This document shows positions 1 to 12,027 of a DNA stretch of 64,000 nucleotides, one piece after another (position 1 is the stretch's first letter; the number at the start of each line of letters is the position of its first letter). The notes under the pieces were generated by a model. That model saw only the letters and a list, made by a program, of their open reading frames with translations, was not told the origin of the DNA and searched no databases. Origin of the DNA: Lineus longissimus (Eukaryota > Nemertea > Pilidiophora > Heteronemertea > Lineidae); contig NC_088324.1 in assembly GCF_910592395.1 (NCBI RefSeq), positions 11,682,953 through 11,746,952 of the forward strand, in the 5' to 3' direction. A program made the position numbers and the translations under genes.

Positions 1-686
1 CTGCAACAGCTCCTGGCAGTTTTACAGTCGGCCAGGAGTGACCACAACCACCAAGGACAAGAACATGTCCCTGCTGTCACGCCAACTGCATGCTGTTGTG
101 CACGGCCAATGACCACATATAAATTTTGCAGTAACGGAAATACTGTGCCATTGGGGTGGTGGTGTGGTTACTACTACACCAAAAAACGGTCCCGTTATAG
201 TCACAGAACAGTAGAAATTGTCAAACCAGTGATCTGTTCCGCCCGGTCAAGATTTAGGGGGAACACTGAACACAGGGGGCACACTGACAAGTCTTCCACC
301 AACCCAAATCCAGCACCAGCTGACATGTCTTGCCGTTAACTTGTTATTGCTTTGTGGTCTTGCTTAAGAGGTAGCCCAGCTTCCACTTCAAGTCCATTGG
401 CACAATTAACCGCCTCCTTCTAAAAGAAGGCGAAAAAACGCCTTTTTTCCACAGTGGATATGAGTTTGATTTCAAGCCGAAGTAAAGTGCAAAGGCACAT
501 TAACCCCCCCCCCATCAAGTCTATAAAATATAAGGTCTATAAGGAACCCCCAGGATGGTCAACTTCATTGTCATCATACTGAGGCACTAGTAGTGTCATC
601 TAGCGGAGAAAGATGGAACTGAAAGTTTTGATCGAAGATTTTAGTTCTTTTTCTTCCCGCGAGACAGCGCTAGCGTCGAATATTAC
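1..686. other. No gene recognised (left edge)
   Basis: I see no convincing exon here. The stretch holds short open frames without recognisable motifs, an nine-base C run near 505 and an AT-rich segment. It may belong to a gene beyond the left edge or be plain intergenic DNA. Confidence 0.4.
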
Positions 687-2370
687 GGTAGGTTGTGACA
701 CTGTCTTCATGTCGGGTCCTTGGTTTAGAAGGCTTTATTGAGCACTTTCTGAGACATCCTGTTACAATCGTCCTTGCTCTATGCAGGATTGATGTCTCAG
801 AAAAGGCTCAGGAAAACGTTCAGAATGAAAGGCCCCAACTGTCATAGAGACGAAGAACCAGGGCAAGAGAAATAGATTATAAAGATGTCTGCATGTGTGG
901 CCGATGGTTTTACTATAGGCTTTATGGAGCATTTTCTGATACATCCTGTAAGAGCAAATTAAGGGGCAATCCATATTTCTGAGACATCCTGACAATAGCA
1001 AGGACAGTTAGAAGAGTGGTAGGTTCTGACGATGTCACCCTCCACCTAGGTTAACAAGGCTATATAAATCATATTCTGAGACATCCTGTACATAGCGAGG
1101 ACGACTGAAATCTGGACTGGAATGAGTGATAGGTTGTGCCGATGTCTCCGTCTCTATGTCGGACCCATTGTTTACAAGAAAATGCTTATGAAGTATTTCT
1201 GTGACATCTTAATATAGCCAGTACGATTGGAAAATATATGTCTCATGACTTATGACTGGTGCAAGATATACAGACTGTGAAGATGTATCCACGTCGAGCC
1301 TTTGGTTTATAAGGCTTTCTAAAGCATTTTTGGGAACACCCTGTACATCGGAACGAAGTTTGGAACAGTATGTCTATCTGGTGAGAGAGATGACAGGTTG
1401 TGACCTTATCACTGCGTAGATTCGCGCCCTTGGTTTACAAGGGTTTATAGAGGATTTTCGGGGACATCTCCTTGCACATAGCAAGGATGATTACAGTAGT
1501 ACGTATAAGGCTGTATAATTTTCTTTCAGAGATATCCCGTACATAGTAATGCTTATTGGAACAGAACTGGTGCGAGGCAGATAGGTTGTGCCAGTGACTC
1601 CACGACGGGCCCTTGAATTGCATTGCTTTATGGAGCATTTTCGGAGATATCCTGCAAAAAGCAAGGGATATTGCAGCAGTATGTCAAAGTGTCGGAGGTT
1701 GGTTGTGACCTTGTCTCCATGAATGTTTTATATATAAGTCCATTTTAGGTGCGAAGGCCAATGGCAGTTGAGCCATGGAGGTATAAATAAAATGGAGAAC
1801 GCACTTCTAATACCCTTAAAAATAATCCCCTTATTACAATGATCAGGCATTGTTTAGTCATTGTTCTCGCCCTTCTTATTTATACCTCCATGGTTGAGCT
1901 GAGCGAAATGGGCTGGCGTGTCCTTGGGACGAAGTGACCAAGACGACAAGAACACAATCAGTTGAGTGATTGTATTGTATCAAGAGGGATGACGAGCCAT
2001 ATACTAAGGTAAATTATTGATCTTTTTTCGAGACATTGGAGGATCCTACAGACAGAGATAAGTTGTGACAATGGATGTCTTTATCTCTGGCCGTTGAGGC
2101 TGAGAAGAATTTTTCAGGGATCTCTTGTAAATGAAGCTGTGACGATGTCTTTATGTCTTTGCCTTGAAACTCTACATATCCTTTTTGAGACATCCTGAAT
2201 TTAGCAAAGCAAGGTGCAGATTTCAACCGATTGCCCAACAACCCTAGACTCCCTGGGCAGCCCATTGCGTTATCCTAATTCGATCTCTTTTCGGCGAGCA
2301 ACGAGGCCGGTCCACTGCGTCCGGAGTGTAAAAATCCCAAAAAGCACTTGGTTGTGAAAGTGTCTCCATG
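687..2370. repeat. Degenerate tandem array of AGGTTGTGAC-type units
   Basis: A motif like AGGTTGTGAC-x-ATGTCTCC-x-TG recurs near 689, 880, 1018, 1128, 1275, 1390, 1580, 1697, 2055, 2135 and 2350. In most units it is followed by a TTGGTTTA-type segment, then AAGGCTTTATGGAGCATTTT, then GAGACATCCTGTACATAGC. Spacing between units runs from about 80 to 360 bases, and units differ by many substitutions and indels. The first segment, in the other orientation (GAGACAAAGTCACAAC), is also scattered elsewhere in the window, so the array is probably an amplified member of a dispersed family. Confidence 0.7.
1770..1894. repeat. Imperfect inverted repeat inside the tandem array
   Basis: The left arm (1770-1800) contains CCATGGAGGTATAAATAA and ends in GGAGAAC. 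The right arm (1863-1894) begins GTTCTC and contains TTATTTATACCTCCATGG. The arms are about 30 bases each with a spacer of about 62 bases. It could be a small MITE that landed in the array, or two array units in opposite orientation. Confidence 0.6.
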
Positions 2371-2760
2371 TCTCGTGGTCACCACGGCATAAGATGTGTG
2401 TCGTGAACGTATAAAGTGGTTGGGTGGTGGTGTAAATGGAAAGATAGTCCCTCGAATCATAGAGTCCTCCACTAATAATGTCTCTATCTCCTTTCACGGA
2501 AAGATAACACACTATGATAAGGAGCTGATTTCTGCATAAACACCAATATTTGTGATTGTCGAATTTAGGTGACAAGTTTCATTGGTCAAAATTGGCAATT
2601 TTGCCAACTCTGAAGATTTTAGGAAGAAAGTTCCCATCGATGCCTCTGAATTACTGGCTGAATTCAAAATGGCCGCTGAGTGTTGACACTTCGTCTTTGT
2701 CAAAATAATGCGATTCGGCTGCTGTTATCAGCATTATTTTTTTATTTAGACTGTTTTAAG

Positions 2761-5467
2761 ATGAAATATGTTCATTACCCCCAACACCTCACTGAAGAAG
2801 AAGAGATTCTTACAAAGAAGTATGCTAAACTTCGCAAAAAGGTCAGCTTCTGAATTTGTGTATACTTTTACTTATACTAGGCCTACATACAATATGTACA
2901 TTTTCCTGTACACTGGTATAGTCACTACAAAATCCAATGCAATATGGTCTTAATAAAACCAGGGCTCATGGAAATGCTTTTGCTTGAAACCTCTTGGGCT
3001 AAAATTTACAATCCCGGATCGGAAATGACGTAGTTTGATCGCATTCCACTATAAATCCATTGAACAGTGGCGCTTCTATACTGAATACTCTATAGTCTAT
3101 GACACTATTATAGTCAACCGATGACCTTTTTTTGGGCCATGAACGGGGATTGTAAACTCATTCTAGTCCAGCAGCAGGTCATAACAAATGCACCATATAT
3201 GCCCGATCTGTGTTCATTGGTCTGTTTATTGTGTATTTGTGATCTATATATAGTGATTATGAAGATGACAATGAATGATGAGGATTCAGTTATTCCACTG
3301 TCTACTGTCTGTTATTTGGTCCTCGGACCATGAAAAGGGTGTTATCTTCTCTATTTGAGGTGTAACTCCTTGCACATTGTCTTTTGCAGAGGAAAGCCTT
3401 GCAAGCCCTTAGAATGCCTAAAGCAGACCCTGTTCATCAGCAGCAACAGGCACCTGTCAACTTGAAGAGAAGTGCAACAGAATCAGAGGAAATCAAAGAA
3501 GACATAAAGAAACTTGTGAAAGCTGGGGTGAGTTATCATACCCAGGGCAAGGGGGGGGCACATCTTAATTGTCTGCAATCCATGGTGAAAGCCAGTTTGT
3601 TTAATTTCCATTTTATTTTTGCATCACTTCCTCTTCTAAATACCTACATTACATTTCAGGCCATCAAATTAGAGTCTGATCGCGAGAAGAAAGCATTCAA
3701 AAGAAGGACAAAGGTAAACAGTGATTTTGGTCTGTTTTCAATATCAGTGGTGTATGATTATTCAAATGAAATAAGGGGCAATTTTTTTTGGTGGCAGTCA
3801 GGCCTACCAGTGGATGCCTAAGAACATAAATTGCTAGGATTTTCCCACTGCTTCTCACTCTGGAGGATATTTTCCATATCACTTCATCCCAAACTGGAAC
3901 CGGAATACAGTAACCTTCCAATCTAGATACAGTTAATCCATTGGATGCAATGTGAAAACTGTTTTCTATCCATGCCTGTTGTTACAGTATTTATAAAGAT
4001 ATCTCCACTTTCTAGGACCCAGACAAGAATCCCACTGCCGTTGGTTTTCAACCATTTGATGAGCAAGACAAGGTAGAGCCACCTGTTGGCAAGACCAAGA
4101 GCATGAAGGGCTTGTATGAGAGTTTCATTCCAGAGGTAACACCAGAGAAAGAGGAACCAAGTAAGTCAAATTTTAGAGTTATTTTCAAAATCAGAAGGAA
4201 CTTTTCTATCAAAGATACTCTTTGTACTGACAGATGCTGGCCTTAATTGTGAGGTGTTCTGATTACGGAGGTAAAATTCGATGAAACAATCAAATCATCT
4301 GAATGAGTTGATCCGAGTGCTTTCTAGTGCTTGGACACATCAGTGCCTGAATAAAATTCTGATTACAATTTTCTGTTTCTTGCTTGCACTGGGCAATTTC
4401 TGTTACACAAAATATTCGTATTTTCAGGAGACCAAGAGAGAGATGCCAGAGAGCGTGCCAGATCAGAGAGACACAGCACCCATGATCAAACCCGGAAAGG
4501 CAACACAATATATGTAACGGGCAAAAGAATAAATGAAGACATGCTGAAAGAAACATTCAAGAAATATGGGACGATTGTGAATGTGAATTTAGAAACTGGG
4601 AAAGAGTAAGTTTATTTAGGATGCTAAACAGTTTTAACGGCATCAAGTTTTTTTCAAACCTGGAACAATTTTGTAAAAACTCCTGGAACAATACTGCACT
4701 GCCCAAAATCTCACATTATCAAGTCTGGTACTATCAAAAATTGATAAAGATTTCTCTTTATTTATCATAGTACCATCTCAACACAAACTCTGGGTTATAA
4801 CATAGTGGAGGTCGATGAGTAACTTATGGGAGCTTCTCCATTTGAACTGTACGAAGCTGACAAATCGAGGGGAAGTATTATATGTCTTATGGACAGGATG
4901 ATTATATTTTCCTTTCATTGTGTGTTATCTCTCTGTAACAATTATTTTTTCAGACGAGGCTTTGTGACTTTTGATACAACGGAAGCCGCAGATAAAGCTA
5001 TAATGGAGGTGAGTTGGGAGTCATTGATGAGACAAGCCTAATGTAATAAAGTGTGTCACGAGCCTTAGTAGTAAAATATATGTCACTGAGTCCAGGACCT
5101 TGAAAAGGACGAAGTTTTTGTTGCTGGGGAATCAAAGAAATACCTTTATTGAAATATAACCTGAAGTATTCTTAGTATTGTTGTCCAGTTGAATGAATGG
5201 GTATTTGTCAGTTTGAAAGAAAATAACAAAAGGTTTTTCTTGTGTCTATTGATAAAATAACCAATTGTGCCATATTTTTTCCAGGTTGACAAAACTTTAG
5301 TGTCTGGTATCTACCTGATTGTGAGTCTAGCACGAAGACAACCACAGTTTGAGGGGACAGTGGATCCCTCTAGGGCATCATGGGCCTCTATAGCTGCCAG
5401 TCATTCACAGAAAGGCTCTCACAAGGACAAGCGAGATCTAGTGACATATGATGAAGACATCTTCTGA
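2761..5467 (+). CDS. NELFE: Negative elongation factor E (NELF-E, RD protein)
   Basis: RNA-binding subunit of the nuclear NELF complex, which with DSIF holds RNA polymerase II in promoter-proximal pause. Coding exons: 2761-2841, 3390-3527, 3660-3713, 4016-4160, 4428-4605, 4954-5008 and 5285-5467, all with GT-AG borders, giving 277 residues. The N-terminus (MKYVHYPQHLTEEEEILTKK) matches the conserved NELF-E start, the part known to contact NELF-B. Residues 140-155 are a short, imperfect RD/RE stretch. An RRM covers about 165-240, with RNP2-like NTIYVTG and RNP1 RGFVTF, and the tail keeps the conserved KDKR and DED motifs. Human NELF-E is about 380 residues; most of the difference is the missing Arg-Asp repeat. 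Intron 1 carries a MITE. The start fits homologues, with the first exon ending just after the acidic/lysine-rich helix. Confidence 0.95.
3005..3156. mobile_element. MITE copy A, in NELFE intron 1
   Basis: Terminal inverted repeats TTTACAATCCCGGATC at 3005-3020 and GAACGGGGATTGTAAA at 3141-3156 flank an element without coding capacity. It shares nearly all of its sequence with the copy at 9788-9907, including GGAAATGACGTAGTTTGATC and CAACCGATGACCTTTTTTTG. This copy is about 30 bases longer because of an extra AT-rich piece near 3080-3110. Confidence 0.85.
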
Positions 5468-5946
5468 ACGAATCATGGAAAATCTTACAATATATCTTTA
5501 ACAGACGGAGAAGACATTTTATCATCCTCGTGCCATCATCCCATCAAGGTTGACACCATTCTCATACTTTGTAATGGGAAACTCGGTGTCAGTGACTGAA
5601 ACTGGGGCTATTCTTCGAATTGAGAGTTTTTTGGCAGTTCTCTTGCATCAGCTTGGAATAAAATGGCAGAATTGTGTGCATGCTACTCAGTCTGAGACAG
5701 TTATTATGGTGCAAGACTATAGGACATATCCTTTCTCGTGGTAGGATGAATGAAATATACTCGGGAGAGGTTTAGCCCATCTCCACCCCTTCGACCTTGG
5801 TATGGTCCCAAGCTGGTGTAGTCATTGAAGTATGGATTGACTAAATTCGGACTTCTTATCATGATTACTGTGTAATGTGATCTTCTCTTGTTATCAGATG
5901 TTGTTAGTCTGGAAACTCATTTGGTTAACATGTGCAGTAACAGCTT

Positions 5947-5952
5947 AATAAA
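5947..5952 (+). terminator. Poly(A) signal, NELFE
   Basis: AATAAA about 480 bases after the NELFE stop codon, the first canonical signal downstream. It implies a 3' UTR of roughly 0.5 kb. Confidence 0.6.
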
Positions 5953-7583
5953 ACAACTGAATATTGTACCAAAATATTTCTTTGCCTATTTCTATCTGTA
6001 CTTATCAACAAGACTGTCAACTTGATTTCGTCAGTACATTCACTGATTCATAATTGACATTGGAATTCTCTTTGCAATGGAAGAATGTCCCAGATCTTGA
6101 TACTTTCACTCCAGTAGCAGTCCTTGAGGAAGACCACATTTACATTCCCACTACAAAATCTGAGACATAGACAACCGAACCGGGTACCGAATCATGACAC
6201 CATGCATTAGTGTCCAGGATCACAACGAACCTGTAGTCCCTAGCTGCTTGAATGAATGTAAGACTGGGTATCAATACTGAAAAGGCTGTTCTGTTGGTGT
6301 TCCATAGCATGATTACCAGTACAACCAATGGAAATTTCCAACAAGTCAAACGAAGGTTCTTTTTTGTGCACATCAAAATCTGCACACTCAAGAATCCACA
6401 GCCAACCTATTTTGTCTAGTATTTTTAGCTCCTTTTTATGTTCCCAGGGTCAGTGCATAGCAAGAAGTCCAGTGTGTAAAGGACACAGTGAAATCAATCA
6501 ATCAGCTGCATCAGGTTTGGTAGTCACAATCTCCAATATATTTAGTATTACCAATGAATAGTATACCAATCTGGCTGGGCCCTGTAGGCAATATCAATGC
6601 AGTGTGCTGAAGACTTGAGAGAAGATTTGACAATAGGGATGCCAACTCCACTTCTCAGTCAGACTTGTCATGTCTGCCAACAGAAGATAGGGACAGTAGT
6701 CTAGATTGTGACAAATCATCAACATTTTGTAAAAGTAGTACATCATCACAACATTCAATACTACTGCTGAACACCTTTTGGACTGGCCAATGCAGTCCTT
6801 CTATCAATAGAGGTGTCCAGATAACAGCTTGGTGTCCTAACTAGCATTGCTTATGGAGATGTCCACAGGTAAGAATGGTTCAATTGTATCTGCCACTTCA
6901 ATGAATTCTTTCATTGACAAGTGCAAGGAAAGGGCAGGTTCACATCGAAGGACATTGTCACATCGAAGATCTGGTCTCAATAGTATCAAGGGACCCGACT
7001 ACAGTGGAACGTCTCCATTAAGGACACCCTCGGGACTGACAAGTGCTGTCCTTATTGATAGAGGTGTCCCGATTAGAGTGGTCAAATTGAATGGAAGCAA
7101 CCAATTTGGGACCAAAACAAGTGTCCTTAATAGAGGTGTCCGCCAAGGGAGGTTCCACTGTGCTTTATGTCGAAGTGCCAGTTGTGTGGCTACTCCACCA
7201 CATACCAGAAATTTCACCCGTAAGAGTGCAGAATGATCTCGCTGTGATCAATCATGGGATTTTCGTAAATGTCTACACCAGAATGGTAGCAGACATTTTT
7301 GATGAATCAATCTCAAGACAAAGGTGAAGGGCAAATGTTGAAGGATTTTTAACCCTCAGCAATGTGTTGGTGCACCACAACCAAATTCACCTACTAAATT
7401 GGCGCCAAACACAAAGGTCCTAATTTTGATTCTGTGCAGGAACATCACTGAAAAATATCGAATCAAAATGGTTGCAGCAAACAATCAACCAAGGTCAGCC
7501 CAGGGACCATTGATCATTGGTTCTCTACCCCAGACTCGGTCCGACAACACACCAACAAAGACGCCCATATCTTTCTGATTTTT
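5953..7583. other. Intergenic spacer with dispersed-repeat pieces
   Basis: No gene recognised between the 3' ends of NELFE and RPL35. From about 6790 to 7160 there are several copies of a motif like TGTCCTTAATAGAGGTGTCC with partial inverted neighbours. Related pieces occur near 8395-8465 (RPL35 intron), 19840-19900 and 49545-49605, so this is a dispersed repeat family. Confidence 0.55.
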
Positions 7584-7589
7584 TTTATT
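7584..7589 (-). terminator. Poly(A) signal, RPL35
   Basis: AATAAA on the minus strand (TTTATT on plus), only about 20 bases after the RPL35 stop. The very short 3' UTR is typical of ribosomal protein genes. Confidence 0.75.
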
Positions 7590-7608
7590 ACATAATTTAC
7601 AGTACAGT

Positions 7609-9204
7609 CTATTCTTTTACAGCATACTTCCTCATAGGGAAAGCTCGCTCCTTTCTGACTTGCTTGCTGGACTTGAGAGACTTCTCATGTGGGGTAAGAG
7701 CACGTCGCATAGCCCTGGTCTTCTTCTTGCGGAGATCCTTTGGTTTGTATTTCTTGCTCTTGTAGTATTTTCGTAGATTCTCCTTCTGTTTCTGGTGAAT
7801 AATAGTGTAAACTCGGGCAATAGACTTTCGTACTACATGGCTGAAAAATGTGAAAAAAAATTAAGTTGTAAGAACTAAAATGATAACAATTCATGACACA
7901 AAGCGGTTTGCCTTCCTCGACAGATGTTTCTACTTCTGGATTGAGCACACTTGTGATCAATGTGTAAGGTAAGGTGGTACAAGTACAAGCAAACTTTTCA
8001 ACTCAGACCAGTGCCTCAGTGTCCATGTTCTACAAGGTGTTTTTTTCAATAGTGTATGGACCATCACCTTAGTTCTCAAAAAGCAAACATCAATTTCAGA
8101 AAAGAAGAGCAAAGCTTCTTCCAATAAATTCAAATGAATTTTACTTCCGTCTCATCCACACAATAAATTCTTGCACTTTACTCACATTTTTGAGAGTTTA
8201 GAGGCAGCTCCACCAGTAACCTTGGTAACTCGAAGTGCAGCAAGTTCCTAGAAGAGGAAAATATTAGAATAAATTCATTGGTTCCCAATATTGAGATGGA
8301 CCACAAAGCCAAGTGGTCATGAAGTGTATCTGTCCCTTGTACAGATGTTTTCTTGTAAAATGACGATTGTTGTTTCTATACAAGTTTACCTCTCTGTAAT
8401 CAGAACACCTCTCTAGTAAGGACAGCATTTTTCAGACCCAAGGATGTCCTTAACAGAGAGGTTTTACTATACTTGTGTATATAGGCACAAATCTGTCCAA
8501 GCTACACACCTGCTTGAGGTCCTCAAGCTGCTTAAGCAGTTCCTCTTTCTTCCGGGTACGGAGCTCTTTGGCCTTGACCTTCACCTAAAAAAGTTAAACA
8601 TTTTTACTGAGAAAATGCATTGGAAACAGGCTTTTTGCCCACCATTAACTGTACATGTAGGATGCCGCAGCAAAAACAATGGCGTAAATGAGGTGACACG
8701 GGCTGGAGATATCACCGTCTCCAGATCAAGACCTGATGTCTTCACACTTGCAGGACGATACACATTCACATCTTTAACCAGATAGGCCTGTGGCTATACC
8801 GCTATACGCCAGACCTAAACAACCACCTTGGTCGGGATTGGAAAGTTGGCCACCTGGCAGTCTATTTAGCCCATCGCCCGAGCCACATCTTGAAGGGCAC
8901 TGGCCATTGTTTGTATGTACAGAGAATAATAAACATGACATACATAATTATCATGTCTGCATGTACAATTTGTGCATGCATCTGATGTACATTTTACAAG
9001 TGAAAAATATTGAAGTACGCTGATGCACTAAGGGAGTTTACATGCTCAAAACTCCTAATATTTCGCAGGTATCATGCGTCAAATTAAGCTGACAGTAAAG
9101 AAAGATACCGAAAGAATGCATAGACTTCAGTATTGATTCAATTCAAAGTATAGGGAGAGAGATGAATAGGGATTTATTTGAGTATCTTTAACGACACCAA
9201 CCAT
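7609..9204 (-). CDS. RPL35: 60S ribosomal protein L35 (uL29)
   Basis: uL29 protein of the large ribosomal subunit, near the polypeptide exit tunnel. Coding exons on the minus strand: 9202-9204 (the ATG alone), 8510-8584, 8186-8247 and 7609-7840. The total is 372 bases, 123 residues, the same length as the human protein. Diagnostic stretches are [44 protein letters not shown] and [20 protein letters not shown]. Exon 1 ends exactly at the start codon, an arrangement also seen in RPL7A in this window. Pyrimidine starts such as CTTTTC at 9227 or CTTTCG at 9235 would give the 5'-TOP leader expected for translation machinery. It is divergently paired with ARPC5. Confidence 0.97.
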
Positions 9205-9525
9205 GTTGGATTCGGCTTGTTGAAAAGATCGAAAGCGAGGCTACTATGATTTACCAAAGAAATCGGTATCCAAATATGAAACAAAATAATGGCCTCAAAT
9301 CCAACTTTCACATAATTTCATAAAAACTATAGTTTGTACAAACTCGTTATAAAGTAATTGCTTTGTGAATATTGCATCAATTACTTACCATATTAGCTGT
9401 ACAATAAAAAACTAAGAAATATTTTTTCGTGATCACTATCCGGAGACCATCTACTAGGGTAAACGTCAGTGCACTTTACTTCCGGGGTCGGGTGTGAGCA
9501 ATTTGTTGGATTTTGCAGAATAAAG
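9205..9525. promoter_or_regulatory. Bidirectional promoter RPL35 / ARPC5
   Basis: The two start codons lie 321 bases apart and point away from each other, so both promoters must fit here. The human RPL35/ARPC5L pair has the same head-to-head arrangement, as far as I recall. I see no clear TATA box. Confidence 0.75.
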
Positions 9526-11005
9526 ATGTCAAAAGCATCGAATAGTACGAAGTTTAGGCAGGTCAATGTCGACGAATTTAATGAAGATAACTTTCAGGAC
9601 GAGCAGCTAGAAGAAACAGACAACTATTCAATCAATGAATCCGAAGTAAATGAGTTGATTACAGTGTATCCTCTTTATTTGATCATCATTTTTTGTCTGC
9701 TGTACATCTCCCTGTACATTGTACATGTAGATCACTTCTGGACGAGTCTTTATTCGGAATCACTCCCTTAAGGGTGTTCGGTTAAAATTTACAATCCCCG
9801 ATCGGAAATGACGTAGTTTGATCGCATTCAACTTTCAATCCATTGAACAGTGGTGCTTCGTTAGTCAACCGATGACCTTTTTTTGGGGTGTGATCGGGGA
9901 TTGTAAACTCGTTCCGGGATATATTTTAGTGCTTAGTTGGACATGACCAGGGGCCCTTACTGTGTATACTAGTCACTTGAAGATGGCCAAATTAGCCCCT
10001 CTTCTCCTGCCTATAGTCCCCCTTTAAGTTGATTTTGGTATTAAAGATAATGTTTAAAAAATATCCTTGACGTAAACATCAGAAAAAAACTTGATGAGGC
10101 CTTAAAAATTGTTCTGGACCATCCACCAGTCAACGTCAAGGATAAGAGAGTAAAGGTAAGTAAAACATTTTGCCAGCAAGTTTATTACAACACAAAAGTG
10201 TTCTCTCCACCAACAGTCAGTAAAGTTGGGACAATTGGGTCAATTGATGAAAACTGCCCAATTGGACAATTGTGGAATGTGAGGTAACACACGATGAGAC
10301 CTGAATTGTTGTGCAGGAGTATGATAAGTTCGAACTCGACAACCTATTGGAAGAGAAGACAATACTTCTTGAAGTTGGCCTTTACCATCAATTGTATTTT
10401 GTGCTTCAGGAAAAGGTCTTCAGTATGTTTCTAAAGGTGCTTTCCTGCTATAAAAGTAGCGATGTTGAGCGGGCTGTAAAAAGTTTGGACAGCGCTCGCC
10501 TTGACGTTCTCATGAAATATATCTACAGAGGATTCGAGGATGCCACTGAAAACTCTTCTGCCATTCTCTTGACGTTCCATGAAAAGGTAAGCATCAAGGC
10601 CCACACTTTGACTATAGATCAATGTTGGTGGCTTTTGTGGAGTCCTGTGACTCTTGTAACTGCATCCATCCATCCGTTTCTGTTTTTGAGCCCAGCTTCA
10701 TTTCTCCAAAAAGGAAAAAATGAATGAAATTTGACATTTTCTAATTGTGTTATTATGTATTAAATATTGATTTCAACAATACTGTCGTGTGGCCTGAGCT
10801 AATTTGCTTGCATAATAACTGCACAGAGGCAGTCTTTATTTCAATGGACCTGCAGAAGAGAAAAAAACTAAGTAAATGAGCAGAGAATGTCTTTAAGATT
10901 ATACACTCCAGTAATTCAAATTTTAAATATATTATCTTGTAGGTGGTTGCTGTGGGCGGTTTAGGGTGCATTGTACGGGTGCTTACAGACCGGAAGAAAG
11001 TCTAA
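9526..11005 (+). CDS. ARPC5: Actin-related protein 2/3 complex subunit 5
   Basis: Smallest (p16) subunit of the Arp2/3 complex, which nucleates branched actin filaments in the cytoplasm. Coding exons 9526-9665, 10083-10155, 10410-10586 and 10943-11005 give 150 residues (human ARPC5 has 151). The N-terminus has FRQVNVDEFNEDNFQDEQ, the middle LKVLSCYKSSDVERAVKSLD then VLMKYIYRGFE and ENSSAILL, and the tail GGLGCIVRVLTDRKK. An upstream in-frame ATG at 9469 exists, but family members begin MSK, so 9526 is preferred. The first donor (GTATCC) is weak but is the only one that keeps frame and length. The 93 bases before exon 3 (10317-10409) stay open in frame and could be an alternative extension. 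Confidence 0.95.
9788..9907. mobile_element. MITE copy B, in ARPC5 intron 1
   Basis: Terminal inverted repeats TTTACAATCCCCGATC (9788-9803) and GATCGGGGATTGTAAA (9892-9907) are perfect complements. The element is 120 bases, non-coding, and homologous along its length to the copy at 3005-3156. Confidence 0.9.
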
Positions 11006-11901
11006 GGAGAGGAAGAGCCAATGACAGATGTATCAGTTGTAATGTGAACTGCCAACATTTGTGCCGCTTAATTTTTGCAGTTAATGATTTTTATTTTGGG
11101 GGATTACAATGTCCCTTTTAGTTCCCATGAATATTTTTTTCACTATTCACAGAGTCAGAGGTTATCTTGCAAATTCCTCAAAAATAAAATGCCTGCAAAA
11201 AATTGGTGGTTCATATTCAGCAAGTACAATTATAGAACAGGCAGGAGATAGCTGGTCACTCCTGAAGAAAATGAAGAGTTTCATCGCAGAGCGAGATTGA
11301 TCCGATTTGACCTAGTTCAGAAAAAGGCTTCAAGGTTCGGATTGGACTGAAAATGCATTGTAAAATGTTGGACTCTTATTATCATGAACATTTCACTGTT
11401 GGTCTGAATGCTCTGCAATTTGGAGGACATATCAGGCAAAATGTTGGAAATGGCTCATATCTTGTTTTGCAATGAATCTCTTCAATCGAAGAGAATTTAA
11501 CATCCTGGGATTAGTTAGGATATTTAGTGCTATTTGAATAAACATTAGACAGCCCAGAGTGTTGAAAAGTACTTTTTTATGCATGGTCTCCTTACTTGGT
11601 AGCCACGATGTGTTGGGTTTCAAAAAGTTTCATGCAACTAGAAAGGTAAATTGACAGTAAATTTTGAATTGGTTGACAGGTTTCACTATGTTTTTAATTA
11701 AAAAATTCCTTTTGTGATGTGTATGTCAACAGCCAACATGTAGCTACATGTAAAGTATTTTTCATCACCCTGGAGAAAAGAGAAACAAAATGTAATAGTT
11801 ATGTACAGTTTTATATTAGAAAAAAATATTGGAACCTTCTACGGGATTGTAATTTGTAGTGGAAGGGATTGTAATTAGTAGTGGAACTAACGGTGATAGT
11901 G

Positions 11902-12027
11902 TTAAAGGAGTAGTAGTATGAGTAACTGCTGGCTGGAATGATCTATGTTTTTACAAGATCTCTCTTATTAACACCGCCATTCTTATCTGTAAATGCCAGT
12001 CATCAAACCATCCTACTCCTCCTTTAA
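11902..12027. mobile_element. MITE-like inverted repeat
   Basis: The left end TTAAAGGAGTAGTAG and right end CTACTCCTCCTTTAA are near-perfect complements, and the complementarity continues loosely inward (GGCTGG at about 11930, CCAGTC near 11995). The length is about 126 bases with no coding capacity. It lies in the probable ARPC5 3' UTR or just after it. Confidence 0.6.
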
